DNA of 64,000 nucleotides from Pseudomonas graminis (GTDB lineage Bacteria; Pseudomonadota; Gammaproteobacteria; Pseudomonadales; Pseudomonadaceae), in NCBI RefSeq assembly GCF_013201545.1, contig NZ_CP053746.1, positions 3,734,501 through 3,798,500 of the forward strand. Reading direction: 5' to 3'. The notes beneath the pieces were generated by a model. That model was not told where the DNA came from, did no database searches, and saw nothing but the letters and a program-made list of their open reading frames with translations. The position numbers and the translations under genes are program-made. Positions 1 through 9,323 of this stretch are shown piece by piece (position 1 is the first letter of the stretch; the number at the start of each line of letters is the position of its first letter).

Positions 1-2
1 CG

Positions 3-1571
3 GTGAAGACCGACGAAGTATCAGCACAACCTCAGCGTTCGGCAACTTTTATTGTCAATCCGCTGAAACCTGTTTCAACCCGAAGCCAACTGTTGATTGT
101 TGTGGAGCGGCTCGAAGACTGGTCGTCTTACTTGCCCAGCGAACATTTGATCAGCGCCCAGGATTATCTGGAAAACCCGCCCCAGGACAATGCTGGGCAA
201 CGGGTGCAGGTGATCAACCTGTGCCGCAGTTACCGCTATCTGGGCCACGGGTATTACTGCTCGCTGCTGGCCGAAGCCCGGGGTCACCATGTGATCCCGT
301 CGGTGAAAACCATCAGCGAGCTGACCCGCAAGTCCCTTTACGGCCTGGCGTTGGATGACCTCGACAAGCGCCTCGAACATGCGCTGCGTGACCATCCGTA
401 TGACGAAACCGAAGGCTTCACCCTGAGCCTGTATTTCGGTCAGACCGATCTCGCGCCGTTGCAGGATCTGGCTCGTCAGCTGTTCGAAGCGTTTCCGGCG
501 CCGATCCTGCTGGTGGAGTTTCGCAAGCGCGACAATTGGCACATCGTCGGCATCAAGACCGGCGCCTTGACCCGCCTGCGCGATCACCAGCAGGACCAGT
601 TCGCTCAATCCCTCGACAGTTTCAGCCGCAAGATCTGGCGCCAGCCGCGCTCGCGCCGCACCTACCGCTACGACCTGGCGATTCTGCACGATCCCCAGGA
701 AGCGTTGCCGCCGTCTAACCGCAAGGCGCTGGACAACTTCATCCGCGTCGGCCAGCAACTGGGCGTTGATGTGGAGCTGATCGAGAAGAAGGATTACTCG
801 CGGCTGGCCGAATACGACGCGCTGCTGATCCGCGAGACCACCAGCGTCGACAACCACACCTACCGCTTCGCCAAGAAAGCCGAGAGCGAAGGGCTGGTGG
901 TGATGGATGACCCCGCGTCGATCCTGCGCTGCACCAACAAGGTCTACCTGACCGACCTGCTCAAAAGCCACAAGCTCGGCATGCCGGCTACCGAAATCCT
1001 CTACAAGGAGCGACCGGATGACCTGGAGTACGTCGCGGCACGACTGGGCTTTCCGCTGGTGCTGAAAATTCCCGACGGGTGTTTTTCCAAGGGGGTGATC
1101 AAGGTCCAGGACGCGCAGCAGTTGCAGGACGCGGCGCGGGAGCTGTTCGAGCACTCGGTGCTGCTGCTGGCCCAGGAATACCTCTACACCGAATACGACT
1201 GGCGCATTGGCGTGCTCAATCGCAAGCCGGTGTTCGCCTGCCAGTACTTCATGTCCAAGGGGCACTGGCAGATTTACAACCACAAGGCCATCGACGCGGA
1301 GGTCAATGGCGAGTGCCGGACCCTGTCGGTTCATGATGCGCCGCGGGCCGTGGTGGACCTGGCGGTGAAGACCGCCAACCTGATCGGCGACGGCCTGTAT
1401 GGCGTCGATCTGAAGCAGTCCGGCGACCGCGTGGTGGTCATCGAAGTCAACGACAACCCCAACCTCGACGCTGGCATCGAAGACGCCTGGCTGCAGGACG
1501 ATCTGTATGCGCTGGTGCTGGAGGAATTCATTCGCCGCCTCGACATCAAACGTCGCGGTCTGGCCGGTTAG
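3..1571 (+). CDS. RimK-like ATP-grasp protein with N-terminal RLAN domain
   Basis: A 522-residue protein. The N-terminal third (about residues 25-200) resembles the RimK-like ATP-grasp N-terminal (RLAN) domain, and the C-terminal half (about 290-505) is a RimK/GshB-type ATP-grasp ligase fold ending in the metal-binding stretch EVNDNPNLDAG. Such enzymes join a carboxylate to an amine through an acyl phosphate; the substrate of this subgroup is not established. The GTG at nt 3 is the first possible start, but the window begins here and the true start could lie upstream. It ends 4 bp before the CorA-like gene, so the two are probably co-transcribed. Confidence 0.85.
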   Translation: MKTDEVSAQPQRSATFIVNPLKPVSTRSQLLIVVERLEDWSSYLPSEHLISAQDYLENPPQDNAGQRVQVINLCRSYRYLGHGYYCSLLAEARGHHVIPSVKTISELTRKSLYGLALDDLDKRLEHALRDHPYDETEGFTLSLYFGQTDLAPLQDLARQLFEAFPAPILLVEFRKRDNWHIVGIKTGALTRLRDHQQDQFAQSLDSFSRKIWRQPRSRRTYRYDLAILHDPQEALPPSNRKALDNFIRVGQQLGVDVELIEKKDYSRLAEYDALLIRETTSVDNHTYRFAKKAESEGLVVMDDPASILRCTNKVYLTDLLKSHKLGMPATEILYKERPDDLEYVAARLGFPLVLKIPDGCFSKGVIKVQDAQQLQDAARELFEHSVLLLAQEYLYTEYDWRIGVLNRKPVFACQYFMSKGHWQIYNHKAIDAEVNGECRTLSVHDAPRAVVDLAVKTANLIGDGLYGVDLKQSGDRVVVIEVNDNPNLDAGIEDAWLQDDLYALVLEEFIRRLDIKRRGLAG

Positions 1572-1575
1572 GCCG

Positions 1576-2508
1576 GTGATCAAAGGCCACCGCCTGGAGG
1601 CGGGCAGGTTATGGGAATGCTCTGACGCCGAGGCGAGCGTACTGTGGTTCAGCGACCCGGACGCGGCGGAGAAGACGCTGCTGCTGGAGCGCTTCAATCT
1701 GGACGACCACGCCTTGGCCTCGGCGCTGGACCCCGACGAGGTGTCGCGCATCGAGTTTCATCCGGACGCGCTGTTCATGATCTGGAAGCGGCCGGAGAAC
1801 TACTCGGGCAAAGACACCTTTTCCTTTGACGTGTCGTCGTTCGGGGTGCTGCTCAGCCCCCATCACATGGTGCTGATCTGCGCCGACGAGAGACAGTTCG
1901 GCGACCTGGGACAGCATCGGCCGATGCACACGCTGCTGGACGTGTTGCTGGAGGTGCTGTTCCACAACATCCATCATTATCTGGGTCACCTGAAGGTGAT
2001 CAAGATGATCGCCCGGGAATTGCAGCAGCAGTTCAATGCGTCGATGGACAGCCGCCATCTGGTGCAGATGTTCAACCTCAGCGAAAGCCTGGTCTATTAC
2101 ATCAACGCCATCGACAGCAACGGCTCGGTGCTGACCCGCCTGCGCAATCACGCCCACAAGCATCAGTTTTCCGGCGACAGCCTGGCCTTGATCGAAGACA
2201 TGATCATCGAGAACGAGCAGTGCCACAAACAGGCGAACATTTATTCCACGGTGTTCGCCAGCCTGATGGATGCGCGGGGCAATCTGGTCAACAACAACAC
2301 CAATAACCTGCTGCGCAAGCTGACGCTGATCAACGTGGTGTTCCTGCCGTTGAATCTGGTGGCGGGGATTGGCGGGATGTCGGAATACAGCATGATGACC
2401 ACGCCGATCCCGTGGTGGATCAGCTACCCGGCGTTGCTGGTGGGCATGGCCGGGCTGGGCGTGGGGATGGTGGTGATACTCAAGCGCATGGCGAGGGCAA
2501 GTCATTGA
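1576..2508 (+). CDS. CorA-family divalent cation transporter
   Basis: A 310-residue cytoplasmic-membrane protein with the CorA layout: a large N-terminal cytoplasmic domain, a long helix, and two C-terminal membrane segments at about residues 245-265 and 280-300. The signature loop after the first membrane segment reads GIGGMSEY, so the canonical GMN selectivity motif is GMS. The start is taken as the GTG four bases after the upstream stop, which gives a sensible N-terminus. Mg2+ transport is the family default; the altered motif leaves the ion uncertain. It is coupled to the RimK-like gene. Confidence 0.85.
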   Translation: MIKGHRLEAGRLWECSDAEASVLWFSDPDAAEKTLLLERFNLDDHALASALDPDEVSRIEFHPDALFMIWKRPENYSGKDTFSFDVSSFGVLLSPHHMVLICADERQFGDLGQHRPMHTLLDVLLEVLFHNIHHYLGHLKVIKMIARELQQQFNASMDSRHLVQMFNLSESLVYYINAIDSNGSVLTRLRNHAHKHQFSGDSLALIEDMIIENEQCHKQANIYSTVFASLMDARGNLVNNNTNNLLRKLTLINVVFLPLNLVAGIGGMSEYSMMTTPIPWWISYPALLVGMAGLGVGMVVILKRMARASH

Positions 2509-2509
2509 T

Positions 2510-2536
2510 CAGTGGGCGCCCGGCGGGTGCCCACTG
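2510..2536. terminator. Hairpin between convergent corA-like and pbpG genes
   Basis: A perfect 8-bp stem (CAGTGGGC / GCCCACTG) with an 11-nt loop lies just after the stop of the CorA-like gene and before the stop of pbpG. There is no good U-tract on either side, so its termination role is plausible only from position. Confidence 0.35.
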
Positions 2537-2552
2537 AATGCGGCGCGAAGGC

Positions 2553-3503
2553 TTATTCCGACGCCTGCAAACCCTTCTGCCTCATCACCTGGTTCTTCTC
2601 TTTCTTATACTGCAGCGCGACTTCCGGCGCCGGACCGCTCTTGCCGGTTTCCATCCACAAGCGCATGCGGCTGGCATCGGCAAAGTGGGTGTATTTGCCG
2701 AAGGCGTCGAGAATGACTACGGACACCGGACGATTGGCCATGCTGGTCAGCAGCACCAGACAGTGCCCGGCCTGGTTGGTGAAGCCGGTCTTGGTCAGCT
2801 TGATGTCCCAGTTGGATTTACGCACCAGATGGTCGGTGTTGCTGAAACCGAGGATGTAATTCGGCTTGCGGAAGGTGACGGTCTTCTCCGGCGTTGTGCT
2901 CAGCTCGCGCAACATCGGGTAATTGCGGGCGGCGAGGGCCAGCTTGGTCAGGTCACGTGCGGTGGAAACGTTGTACACCGACAGCCCGGTGGGCTCCATG
3001 TACACGGTATGGTTCATGCCCAGCGACTTGGCCTTGGCGTTCATCGCCCGGATAAACGCCGGATAGCCGCCCGGATAGCTGTGAGCCAGGCTGGCCGCGG
3101 CGCGGTTTTCCGACGACATAAGGGTGATGAGCATCATGTCATGGCGATTCAGCTCACTGCCCAGTTTGACCCGGGAGAACACGCCTTTCATTTCGGGCGT
3201 TTGCGAGATATCGACCTTGATCATCTCGTCCATGGGCAACTTGGCGTCGAGGGTGACCATCGCAGTCATCAGCTTGGTCACCGAGGCGATCGGCACGACG
3301 ATGTCGGGGTTGCTCGCATACAGAACCTGACCGGTTTGCAGGTCGGTGATCATGGAACTGCCGGAGGCCAGATGCAGATTGGCCGGGTCGCGCTTGAACG
3401 CCGCCGGCTCATTGGCCAGCGCCGTCGCGGAGAATGCGACAGTGGAAAGTGCGCAGCCTGTAAGTGCAAATAATAGGCCGATGACGGTTGGGCGAATTTT
3501 CAA
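2553..3503 (-). CDS. pbpG: D-alanyl-D-alanine endopeptidase (PBP7/8)
   Basis: A 316-residue periplasmic low-molecular-weight penicillin-binding protein. It has a signal peptide (cleavage near ALA-NEP, residue 31) and the three serine-peptidase motifs: SVTK (catalytic Ser74), SEN (131-133) and KTG (238-240). PbpG cleaves D-Ala-meso-DAP cross-links in peptidoglycan and helps remodel the wall. Length matches the PbpG family, which lacks the C-terminal anchor of DacA/DacC. It is convergent with the CorA-like gene and appears to be transcribed alone. Confidence 0.93.
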   Translation of the reverse strand: MKIRPTVIGLLFALTGCALSTVAFSATALANEPAAFKRDPANLHLASGSSMITDLQTGQVLYASNPDIVVPIASVTKLMTAMVTLDAKLPMDEMIKVDISQTPEMKGVFSRVKLGSELNRHDMMLITLMSSENRAAASLAHSYPGGYPAFIRAMNAKAKSLGMNHTVYMEPTGLSVYNVSTARDLTKLALAARNYPMLRELSTTPEKTVTFRKPNYILGFSNTDHLVRKSNWDIKLTKTGFTNQAGHCLVLLTSMANRPVSVVILDAFGKYTHFADASRMRLWMETGKSGPAPEVALQYKKEKNQVMRQKGLQASE

Positions 3504-3840
3504 GAGCCAAGCTCACTAAATGATGGAAATAGCGTGGAACGTCGGACTTTCTTCAAGCACGACAACAAGTTCGGCGCATTTTAGGAGCAAGTTTCTGAAG
3601 TTGTCGATGGGGTGGTGCGGGGTTTCGGTAATAAACAGCGATTGTATAGCTCAGGTTCAGGTGGCGGATCCAAAAAGCCTGTATTTAAAAGGGTCAAATT
3701 GCCTTACATGGCGCGCCTGTCGAACAGGGTTTCGCATCAAAACCGGATCACCGCGCAAAAAAAAGCCCGCGTCATTAAAGAGGCGGACTAAAGGGGTGTG
3801 CGGAGCAACGCACGATTCACAGGGAAGAGCGAATAGGATT
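3504..3840. other. Intergenic region upstream of pbpG
   Basis: Apart from the minus-strand terminator at 3757-3788, this 337-bp stretch shows no convincing gene. It should hold the pbpG promoter on the minus strand. Open frames here on both strands have no recognisable product. Confidence 0.6.
3757..3788 (-). terminator. Rho-independent terminator of the 60-residue hypothetical gene
   Basis: Read on the minus strand it is a GTCCGC/GCGGGC stem with a 12-nt loop followed by eight U residues. It sits 50 bp beyond the stop of the small gene ending at 3841. Confidence 0.7.
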
Positions 3841-4023
3841 TCAGCTGTTGAGCGAGCGGCATTCAAGTTGCTGGGACAGGGCCTGCGCCGCGGGCAGTGA
3901 AGGCAAAGGACCACTCACGGGCTCGCCGTTCTGCATCAGGTACCAGCACGCCAACAGCCCGCGCTCACGAAGCTGAGGGGGAACTGCGCTGCCGACAACC
4001 GACATGATTTGAACCTTGGTCAT
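3841..4023 (-). CDS. Small hypothetical protein (60 aa)
   Basis: The start is the ATG at 4023 because a good ribosome-binding site (GATGGAGG) lies eight bases before it; an upstream in-frame ATG has none. The product is a short soluble protein with no motif I recognise. The clear ribosome-binding site and dedicated downstream terminator argue that it is real. No function is proposed. Confidence 0.6.
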   Translation of the reverse strand: MTKVQIMSVVGSAVPPQLRERGLLACWYLMQNGEPVSGPLPSLPAAQALSQQLECRSLNS

Positions 4024-4173
4024 AAGTGCCTCCATCAATCTATGGCGCTACTGTACGGCGCGATCGCTTGAGGCAAAAATCACCGCTCTCGATAGTTGTC
4101 ATTGATGAGCGGGTAGGGACGCTGATGGGGGGATGTGCGCACACCGTGCGTTCCGGCCTAAACGCCCCGGAAA

Positions 4174-4199
4174 CAAAAACCCCGCCAGGGAGGCGGGGT
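4174..4199 (-). terminator. Terminator of the Tyr/Pro-rich protein gene
   Basis: On the minus strand an ACCCCGCC / GGCGGGGT stem with a 4-5 nt loop is followed by a U-rich tail. It lies about 65 bp downstream of the stop of the gene at 4262-4621. Confidence 0.8.
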
Positions 4200-4261
4200 C
4201 AGTAGTGGGTAAGGGCTGACGACCACTGATCGACAGCCCTGCTGGCCGGAGCAGACCGCCG

Positions 4262-4621
4262 TTACCAGCGACCGCCACCGTGGTATCCGTGGTAGTAGCC
4301 CGGTGGTGGGCCGTAATAACGTGGTGGACCGTAGTAACGCGGTGCGTAGACAACCGGGCGTTCAACGACATAAGCCGGCTGGTAGTAAACCGGCGGTGGC
4401 GGCGGTGGCGCGTAATAAACAGGCGCCGGGGCCGAGTAGTACACCGGCGCGGGCGATGCGTAAACCGGACCGGACGCCACTGCCGCGCCGACGACACCGC
4501 CGACGACCGCACCGATCACGGCGGCTCCACCCCAGCCCGGGCCGCCGCCATGGGCTTCAGCCTGGCCTGCGAGGGCGAGGGCGCCTAACAACAAGGCAAC
4601 TTTGGGGATCTGACGAATCAT
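4262..4621 (-). CDS. Exported Tyr/Pro/Gly-rich protein
   Basis: A 119-residue protein with a signal peptide (cleavage near AEA-HGG), a Gly/Val/Ala-rich segment (about 30-50) like a glycine-zipper, then a low-complexity tail rich in Tyr and Pro with repeats such as PVYY and YYGPP. The composition suggests an envelope-associated structural protein. No catalytic motif is present and the function is unknown. Similar proteins are common in Pseudomonas. It has its own terminator and about 250 bp of upstream non-coding DNA. Confidence 0.75.
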   Translation of the reverse strand: MIRQIPKVALLLGALALAGQAEAHGGGPGWGGAAVIGAVVGGVVGAAVASGPVYASPAPVYYSAPAPVYYAPPPPPPVYYQPAYVVERPVVYAPRYYGPPRYYGPPPGYYHGYHGGGRW

Positions 4622-4870
4622 GACTGTTCCTCGGTGTTCATTCCCGTTGTCGCGAGCCTGCGTTACGCTCAGGCACTGCCACGGGATAACTTCTCAGACA
4701 ACGGTTTCGGAATTATCTGCGAGGCCGTTGGGTAAATTTTGTGTAAGGTATTCGACAACTTTCATGACAAGGGCTGGCGCTGTTGTAACGCGGTTATAAA
4801 CGTGTAGCGCCAGAACGCCGCGATTCTACGCCTTTCCCCAGGCGTCTTCTAATACCACTCGGGAGATTTC

Positions 4871-5683
4871 ATGTTGGTCACTGCCAGTAAGGAAACGCTG
4901 TTGTGCATGTCGCTGGCCGGACGTCCGGGCAACTTCGGCGTGCGCTTCCATAACCACCTTTATCAACAGTTGGGTCTTAACTTCTATTACAAGGCCTTCT
5001 CGCCGAACGACCTGCCTGCGGCCATCGTCGGCATGCGTTCTTTGGGCATTCGCGGGTGCGGCGTGTCGATGCCGTTTAAAGAGGCTTGCATTGCACTCGT
5101 CGATGAACTGGACGCGTCCGCCGCCGCCATTCAATCCATCAATACCATCGTCAATACCGATGGCCACTTGAAAGCGTACAACACCGATTACATCGCCATC
5201 GCCCAACTGGTCGACACCCATGAAGTGCCGCGCACCCGCTTCGCCCTGCGCGGCAGCGGTGGCATGGCCAAGGCTGTCGCCTGTGCCCTGCGCGACGCCG
5301 GGTTTACTGACGGGCTGATCGTGGCCCGCAACGAGCAGGCCGGCAGGGCGCTTGCACAGACTTGCGGCTTCGAGTGGCAAGCCGAACTGGGCAGTGAGCG
5401 TCCGCCGCTGCTGGTGAACGTCACGCCGTTGGGGATGGCAGGTGATCAAGCCGAAACGCTGGCCTTCGACGTGTCCGCCATCGATCGGGCCGATACCGCG
5501 TTTGACGTCGTCGCCACGCCGGCGCGAACGCCGTTCGTTGTCGAGGCCGAACGGCTCGGCAAGCGCCTGATCACCGGCGACCAGGTGGCGGCGATACAGG
5601 CCCTGGAGCAGTTCATTCTCTATACCGGCGTGACGCCCACCGAGGCGCAGTATCAGGCAGCGGCTGCATTCGCCCGGGGTTAA
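4871..5683 (+). CDS. Shikimate 5-dehydrogenase-like protein
   Basis: A 270-residue AroE-superfamily protein. The N-terminal substrate domain contains SMPFKE with the expected catalytic Lys (about residue 69) and an NTD motif; the C-terminal Rossmann domain starts at about residue 120 with a GSGGMAKAVA dinucleotide loop. True AroE reduces 3-dehydroshikimate to shikimate with NADPH. This sequence diverges from housekeeping AroE (for instance NTDY instead of NTDG), so it probably belongs to the AroE-like SdhL or quinate group. It stands alone, convergent with yceH and 5 bp from it. Confidence 0.8.
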   Translation: MLVTASKETLLCMSLAGRPGNFGVRFHNHLYQQLGLNFYYKAFSPNDLPAAIVGMRSLGIRGCGVSMPFKEACIALVDELDASAAAIQSINTIVNTDGHLKAYNTDYIAIAQLVDTHEVPRTRFALRGSGGMAKAVACALRDAGFTDGLIVARNEQAGRALAQTCGFEWQAELGSERPPLLVNVTPLGMAGDQAETLAFDVSAIDRADTAFDVVATPARTPFVVEAERLGKRLITGDQVAAIQALEQFILYTGVTPTEAQYQAAAAFARG

Positions 5684-5688
5684 CGCGC

Positions 5689-6378
5689 TTAACCCTCCAG
5701 CAATGCCAGCCGCTCTTCCAGGGCGGCGATGCGGGCTTCGAGGGCTTCGACCCGCTCGGCCAGCGCTGAATTGCCCGCATTGGCCGAATTGCCGGCGCTA
5801 CCGCTGCGCTCCGCCGGATTCGCGCGGGCGGCGAGGATGCTCTCCATGTCGGCCGGATCACCCAGCGCGTGCATATAGCGGTCTTCGCGCTGGCCTGCCT
5901 GTTTCGGGATCAGCACCGCCAGCCTGCGCCCGATCAGCCGGTCCAGCTGATGCACGACTGCGTCAGTATCTTCGAAGTCGTGCATGCGGTGGCTGCGGGT
6001 CAGCAGCTCGTTGGCGGTTTGCGGGCCGCGCAGCAACAGCAGGCCGGTGAGGATGAGTTGCGCCGGCACCAGCTCCAGGGTTTTGTCGACGCGGTGTTCC
6101 CAGCGGTCCGCCCGGCTGCCCATCACCAGGCGCGTCAGTTGCAGGCTTTCCAGCGCGCGCAGGCTCTGGCCGACCTGGCCGGGCGTCAGGTTCATCACCG
6201 GCTCGCGGCTGGTTTTCTGGTTGCAAGCCAGCACCAGCGCGTTGAGGGTGAGGGGATAGGTCTCGGGATGGGTCGCCTGCTTTTCGATCAGGCAGCCCAG
6301 AATGCGCACTTCGGTGCTGTTCAGCTGCAGCGCACCCGAGGCTTCAACGGTGTTTTCGGAATCCAGCTCGTCAGACAT
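5689..6378 (-). CDS. yceH: YceH family protein (DUF480)
   Basis: A 229-residue protein made of two winged-helix domains (about residues 15-100 and 105-180) and a C-terminal predicted coiled coil rich in Glu, Ala and Leu (about 195-229). The opening [16 protein letters not shown] is characteristic of the family. The start is the ATG at 6378; the longer frame upstream lacks support. The function is not established. It is divergent from the DUF1993 gene with about 110 bp between them. Confidence 0.88.
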   Translation of the reverse strand: MSDELDSENTVEASGALQLNSTEVRILGCLIEKQATHPETYPLTLNALVLACNQKTSREPVMNLTPGQVGQSLRALESLQLTRLVMGSRADRWEHRVDKTLELVPAQLILTGLLLLRGPQTANELLTRSHRMHDFEDTDAVVHQLDRLIGRRLAVLIPKQAGQREDRYMHALGDPADMESILAARANPAERSGSAGNSANAGNSALAERVEALEARIAALEERLALLEG

Positions 6379-6488
6379 GACCCATTTCCCAGACGTTGAA
6401 AAGGCTATGAGGGTAGGGGCTGGATGAGGTAAAAGACAAGCCGCGTTCGCGTCCGCCTCCGTGCGACTCATTTCCCCCAGGAACTGCC

Positions 6489-6998
6489 ATGACACTTTCT
6501 CTTTACGCTGCCTCGATTCCTGTCTTCAAGCAAATGCTCACCGCCCTTAGCGCCGTTCTGGCCAAAGGCGAAGCCCATGCCAACGCCAAAAACATTCAGC
6601 CGGATGCCCTGCTGCAGGCCCGCCTGTTCCCCGACATGTTTCAGCTGGTGCGTCAGGTGCAGATCGCCGTCGATTTCGCCAAAGGCGCCGGCGCACGACT
6701 GGCAGGCCTTGAGCCGCCGAAGTATGAAGACACCGAAACCACTTTCGCCGACCTGCAGGCGCTGCTGACCAAGGTGCTGGCGTTCCTCGATACGATCAAG
6801 GCCGAACAGGTCGATGGCAACGAGGCGCGCGAAATCGTCCTTCGCCCTGGTACCGAGAAGGAAAAGCGTCTGAACACCCAGACCTACCTGCTGCATTACT
6901 CGCTGCCGCAGTTCTTCTTCCACGTCACCACGGCCTATGACCTGCTGCGCCACAACGGTGTGGAAGTCGGCAAGCGCGACTACATGGGCACTTACTGA
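6489..6998 (+). CDS. DUF1993 family protein
   Basis: A 169-residue all-helical protein with the DUF1993 features: a helix starting at SIPVFKQML, a central [13 protein letters not shown] stretch, and a C-terminal [19 protein letters not shown]. The fold is related to the DinB/YfiT four-helix bundle. No function is known. A ribosome-binding site (AGGAA) precedes the ATG. It is followed by the MFS gene after about 160 bp. Confidence 0.87.
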   Translation: MTLSLYAASIPVFKQMLTALSAVLAKGEAHANAKNIQPDALLQARLFPDMFQLVRQVQIAVDFAKGAGARLAGLEPPKYEDTETTFADLQALLTKVLAFLDTIKAEQVDGNEAREIVLRPGTEKEKRLNTQTYLLHYSLPQFFFHVTTAYDLLRHNGVEVGKRDYMGTY

Positions 6999-7155
6999 CA
7001 GGCCTCGCTGCCCGGCTCTGCTCGGGCAGCGACACCTGGCTCGTCCGGCGCCTGGCTCCCAAGCGCCTGGTTCTGATACCCTCCGCGTCCTGATTCAAGC
7101 CACATCCGATCGACCGCTCCGCAAGGACCGGTCGTTTCGTCGTTCTGGAGATTTC

Positions 7156-8313
7156 ATGTTTTTCCCCATCTACCTGCTGTCGGCCGCCGGGTTTACCGTG
7201 CTGACCACAGAGTTCGTCATCGTCGGTTTGCTGCCGGCCATCGCTCGCGACCTGGCCGTCACCATTCCTCAGGCCGGCCTGCTGGTCACGCTGTTCGCCT
7301 TTACGGTGGCCTGCTTCGGGCCGTTTCTGACCGCGTATTTTTCGCGCTTCGAGCGCAAGCGCCTGTTCATTGCGGTGCTGATCATGTTCGGCGTCTCCAA
7401 CGCCGCTGCAGCGCTGGCGCCTAATATCTGGGTCATGGCGGCGGCGCGGCTGATCCCGGCACTCGGGTTGCCGGTGTTCTGGGCGCTGGCCAGCGAAACC
7501 GCCGTGGACATCGTCGGCCCTGATCATGCCGGCCGTGCGATCGCCAAGATCGGCTTCGGCATCGTCTGCGCCACGGTATTCGGCATCCCCGTTGGCACCT
7601 TGATCTCGGACGCCATCGGCTGGCGCAGTGCCTTCGCCATTCTCTCGGTGGTGGCTTTCGCCAAGGCGCTGCTGCTGTTCATTTATTTGCCCCGTAGCGT
7701 GCACAAGGATCAGGCCTCGTTCCGCAGCCAGTTCCGTATTTTGCGCAGCCCGTTGATGCAGGGTCATGTGCTGCTGTCGGTGCTGGTGTTCAGCGGCATG
7801 TTTACGGCTTACACCTACCTGGCGGACATGCTCGAGCGCCTCGCCGGTTTCGACGGCACAGTGGTCGGCTGGTGCCTGATGGGCTTCGGTGCGGTGGGCC
7901 TGTTGGGCAATTCACTGGGCGGGCGGCTGGTGGATCGCCATCCGCTGATCGCCAGCCTGACCTTCTGCACGTTCATGATCGGCGGCATGGTCATGGTGGT
8001 GCCGAGCATGCACTCCCTGCCTGCTCTGGCTCTGGCGCTGGCCGTGTGGGGCGCGACCCAGGCGGCGCTGTTTCTGGTCAGCCACGTGCGGCTGATGAAA
8101 GCCGCGCCCCAGGCGCCGGCCTTTGCCGCATCGCTGAACATCGCCGGGGCCAATCTGGGCATCGGCATTGGCGCGATCATTGGCGGCCGGGTGATCGATC
8201 ATCTGGGCCTTGGCAGCCTGGGCTTCGCGGCGGCCGGGATTATCCTGCTGTCGATCCTGCTGGCCCTGCTGCTGATGACAGTCCGCCCACACCCGGCAAC
8301 CTGCGACGCCTAA
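7156..8313 (+). CDS. MFS transporter, DHA1/arabinose-efflux type
   Basis: A 385-residue cytoplasmic-membrane protein with about 12 hydrophobic segments. The start at the ATG at 7156 has a good ribosome-binding site (CTGGAG); the longer frame reaching 6937 overlaps the preceding gene and is not used. The signature TTEFVIVGLLPAIARDL near the N-terminus places it in the proton-driven drug or sugar efflux group. It closely resembles the second MFS gene at 21740-22924. Its last codon overlaps the stop of the convergent LysR gene by 4 bp. Substrate unknown. Confidence 0.88.
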   Translation: MFFPIYLLSAAGFTVLTTEFVIVGLLPAIARDLAVTIPQAGLLVTLFAFTVACFGPFLTAYFSRFERKRLFIAVLIMFGVSNAAAALAPNIWVMAAARLIPALGLPVFWALASETAVDIVGPDHAGRAIAKIGFGIVCATVFGIPVGTLISDAIGWRSAFAILSVVAFAKALLLFIYLPRSVHKDQASFRSQFRILRSPLMQGHVLLSVLVFSGMFTAYTYLADMLERLAGFDGTVVGWCLMGFGAVGLLGNSLGGRLVDRHPLIASLTFCTFMIGGMVMVVPSMHSLPALALALAVWGATQAALFLVSHVRLMKAAPQAPAFAASLNIAGANLGIGIGAIIGGRVIDHLGLGSLGFAAAGIILLSILLALLLMTVRPHPATCDA

Positions 8314-9206
8314 TCCGGAAACAACTGGCGGCGTGCCCCCTCGGTGATCGCAACGATGCCGGGGTGCTTGACCTTGCGTTCGACCGAGATCGCGTAGAAC
8401 GACTCGGTCACGGCGTCGGTATGGCCGATCAGCTCGACGTCATATTGCTCGATCACTTCATCGGCGATCACGCTCGGCGCAATGAAAATCCCGCTGCCGG
8501 ACTTGCCGAAGGCCTTCATCAGGGCGCTGTCGTCGAACTCCCCGACGATCTTCGGCTGGATATCCTGCTCGGCGAACCAGCGCATCAGGCGGCTGCGCAC
8601 CACCGTTTGCTGGCCGGGCACCAGTAGCGGCGCCCCTTGCATGCCGTGGGGGAAGTTCTCGCCGTACAGGGCGGCGAGGGCGCGGGTGGCAAAAAAACTC
8701 ACGCCGCATTCGCCCAGCTTCTGGCTATAGCCTTTAATGTCCAGATGAGAGGGCATCGGGCTGTCGGAAATCACCAGGTCCAGGCGCTGAATCGCGAGGT
8801 CTGCCAACAGGCGTTCGAGCTGGTCTTCCCGGCAACTGATGCGCACCAGCTCGTTGAGGGCCATGCTCGGCGCGATCAGTCGATAGACAATGGACTTGGG
8901 CACGACGTCGGCGACGCCGACGCGAAAGAGGATTTGCTGTTCGTCCGGTTGCGCGCGCAGAACCGCTTCGAGCTCGCCACCCAGCTGGAACATCTGTTCG
9001 GCGTAGGGGAGAGCGACGCGGCCGGTTTCGGTCAGTTCCAGTTGGCGGCCGACACGCTTGAACAGCTCGACGCCGTAGGTCTGCTCCAGCAGGCTGATTT
9101 GCCCGCTGATGGTCTGTGGCGTGAGGTTCAATTGCTCGCAGGCCCGGACAATACTGCCGGTCTTGGCCACCACCCAGAAATAATGCAGCTGTCGATAATT
9201 GAGCAT
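8310..9206 (-). CDS. nhaR: LysR-family regulator, NhaR type
   Basis: A 298-residue DNA-binding regulator. The winged helix-turn-helix lies at the N-terminus (LNYRQLHYFWVVAKTGSI onward), followed by a LysR effector domain. The opening is typical of NhaR, the Na+-responsive activator of the NhaA antiporter in enterobacteria. I chose the ATG at 9206; a GTG twelve bases upstream is possible. No nhaA lies next to it here, so the target is unknown. The adjacent TerC gene, divergent and about 115 bp away, is one possible target. Confidence 0.82.
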   Translation of the reverse strand: MLNYRQLHYFWVVAKTGSIVRACEQLNLTPQTISGQISLLEQTYGVELFKRVGRQLELTETGRVALPYAEQMFQLGGELEAVLRAQPDEQQILFRVGVADVVPKSIVYRLIAPSMALNELVRISCREDQLERLLADLAIQRLDLVISDSPMPSHLDIKGYSQKLGECGVSFFATRALAALYGENFPHGMQGAPLLVPGQQTVVRSRLMRWFAEQDIQPKIVGEFDDSALMKAFGKSGSGIFIAPSVIADEVIEQYDVELIGHTDAVTESFYAISVERKVKHPGIVAITEGARRQLFPD

Positions 9207-9323
9207 GGGGGACGTCACTTCGCGAAAACCGAAGTATACGCCTGGAAAATACGAATTTTACTGAAGTGTTTCCGTCCCTAGAATGCCGCCCTATCCCCTG
9301 AACTGATCCTGGACACTCGTTAT

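Noticed and set aside
75..1751. 558-codon open frame on the minus strand across the RimK-like gene
   Set aside because: It mirrors a GC-rich coding region; the plus-strand protein has clear ATP-grasp motifs and the minus product matches nothing and is rich in Gln, His and Val as mirror frames are.
3520..3900. 126-codon plus-strand frame upstream of pbpG
   Set aside because: No domain or ribosome-binding site, and it runs through the minus-strand terminator and the 60-residue gene.
4099..4512. 137-codon minus frame rich in Thr, Arg and His
   Set aside because: It is out of frame within the Tyr/Pro-rich protein gene and crosses its terminator.
9207..9323. yybP-ykoY manganese riboswitch before terC
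   Set aside because: The 117-bp gap contains no recognisable conserved core of that riboswitch.
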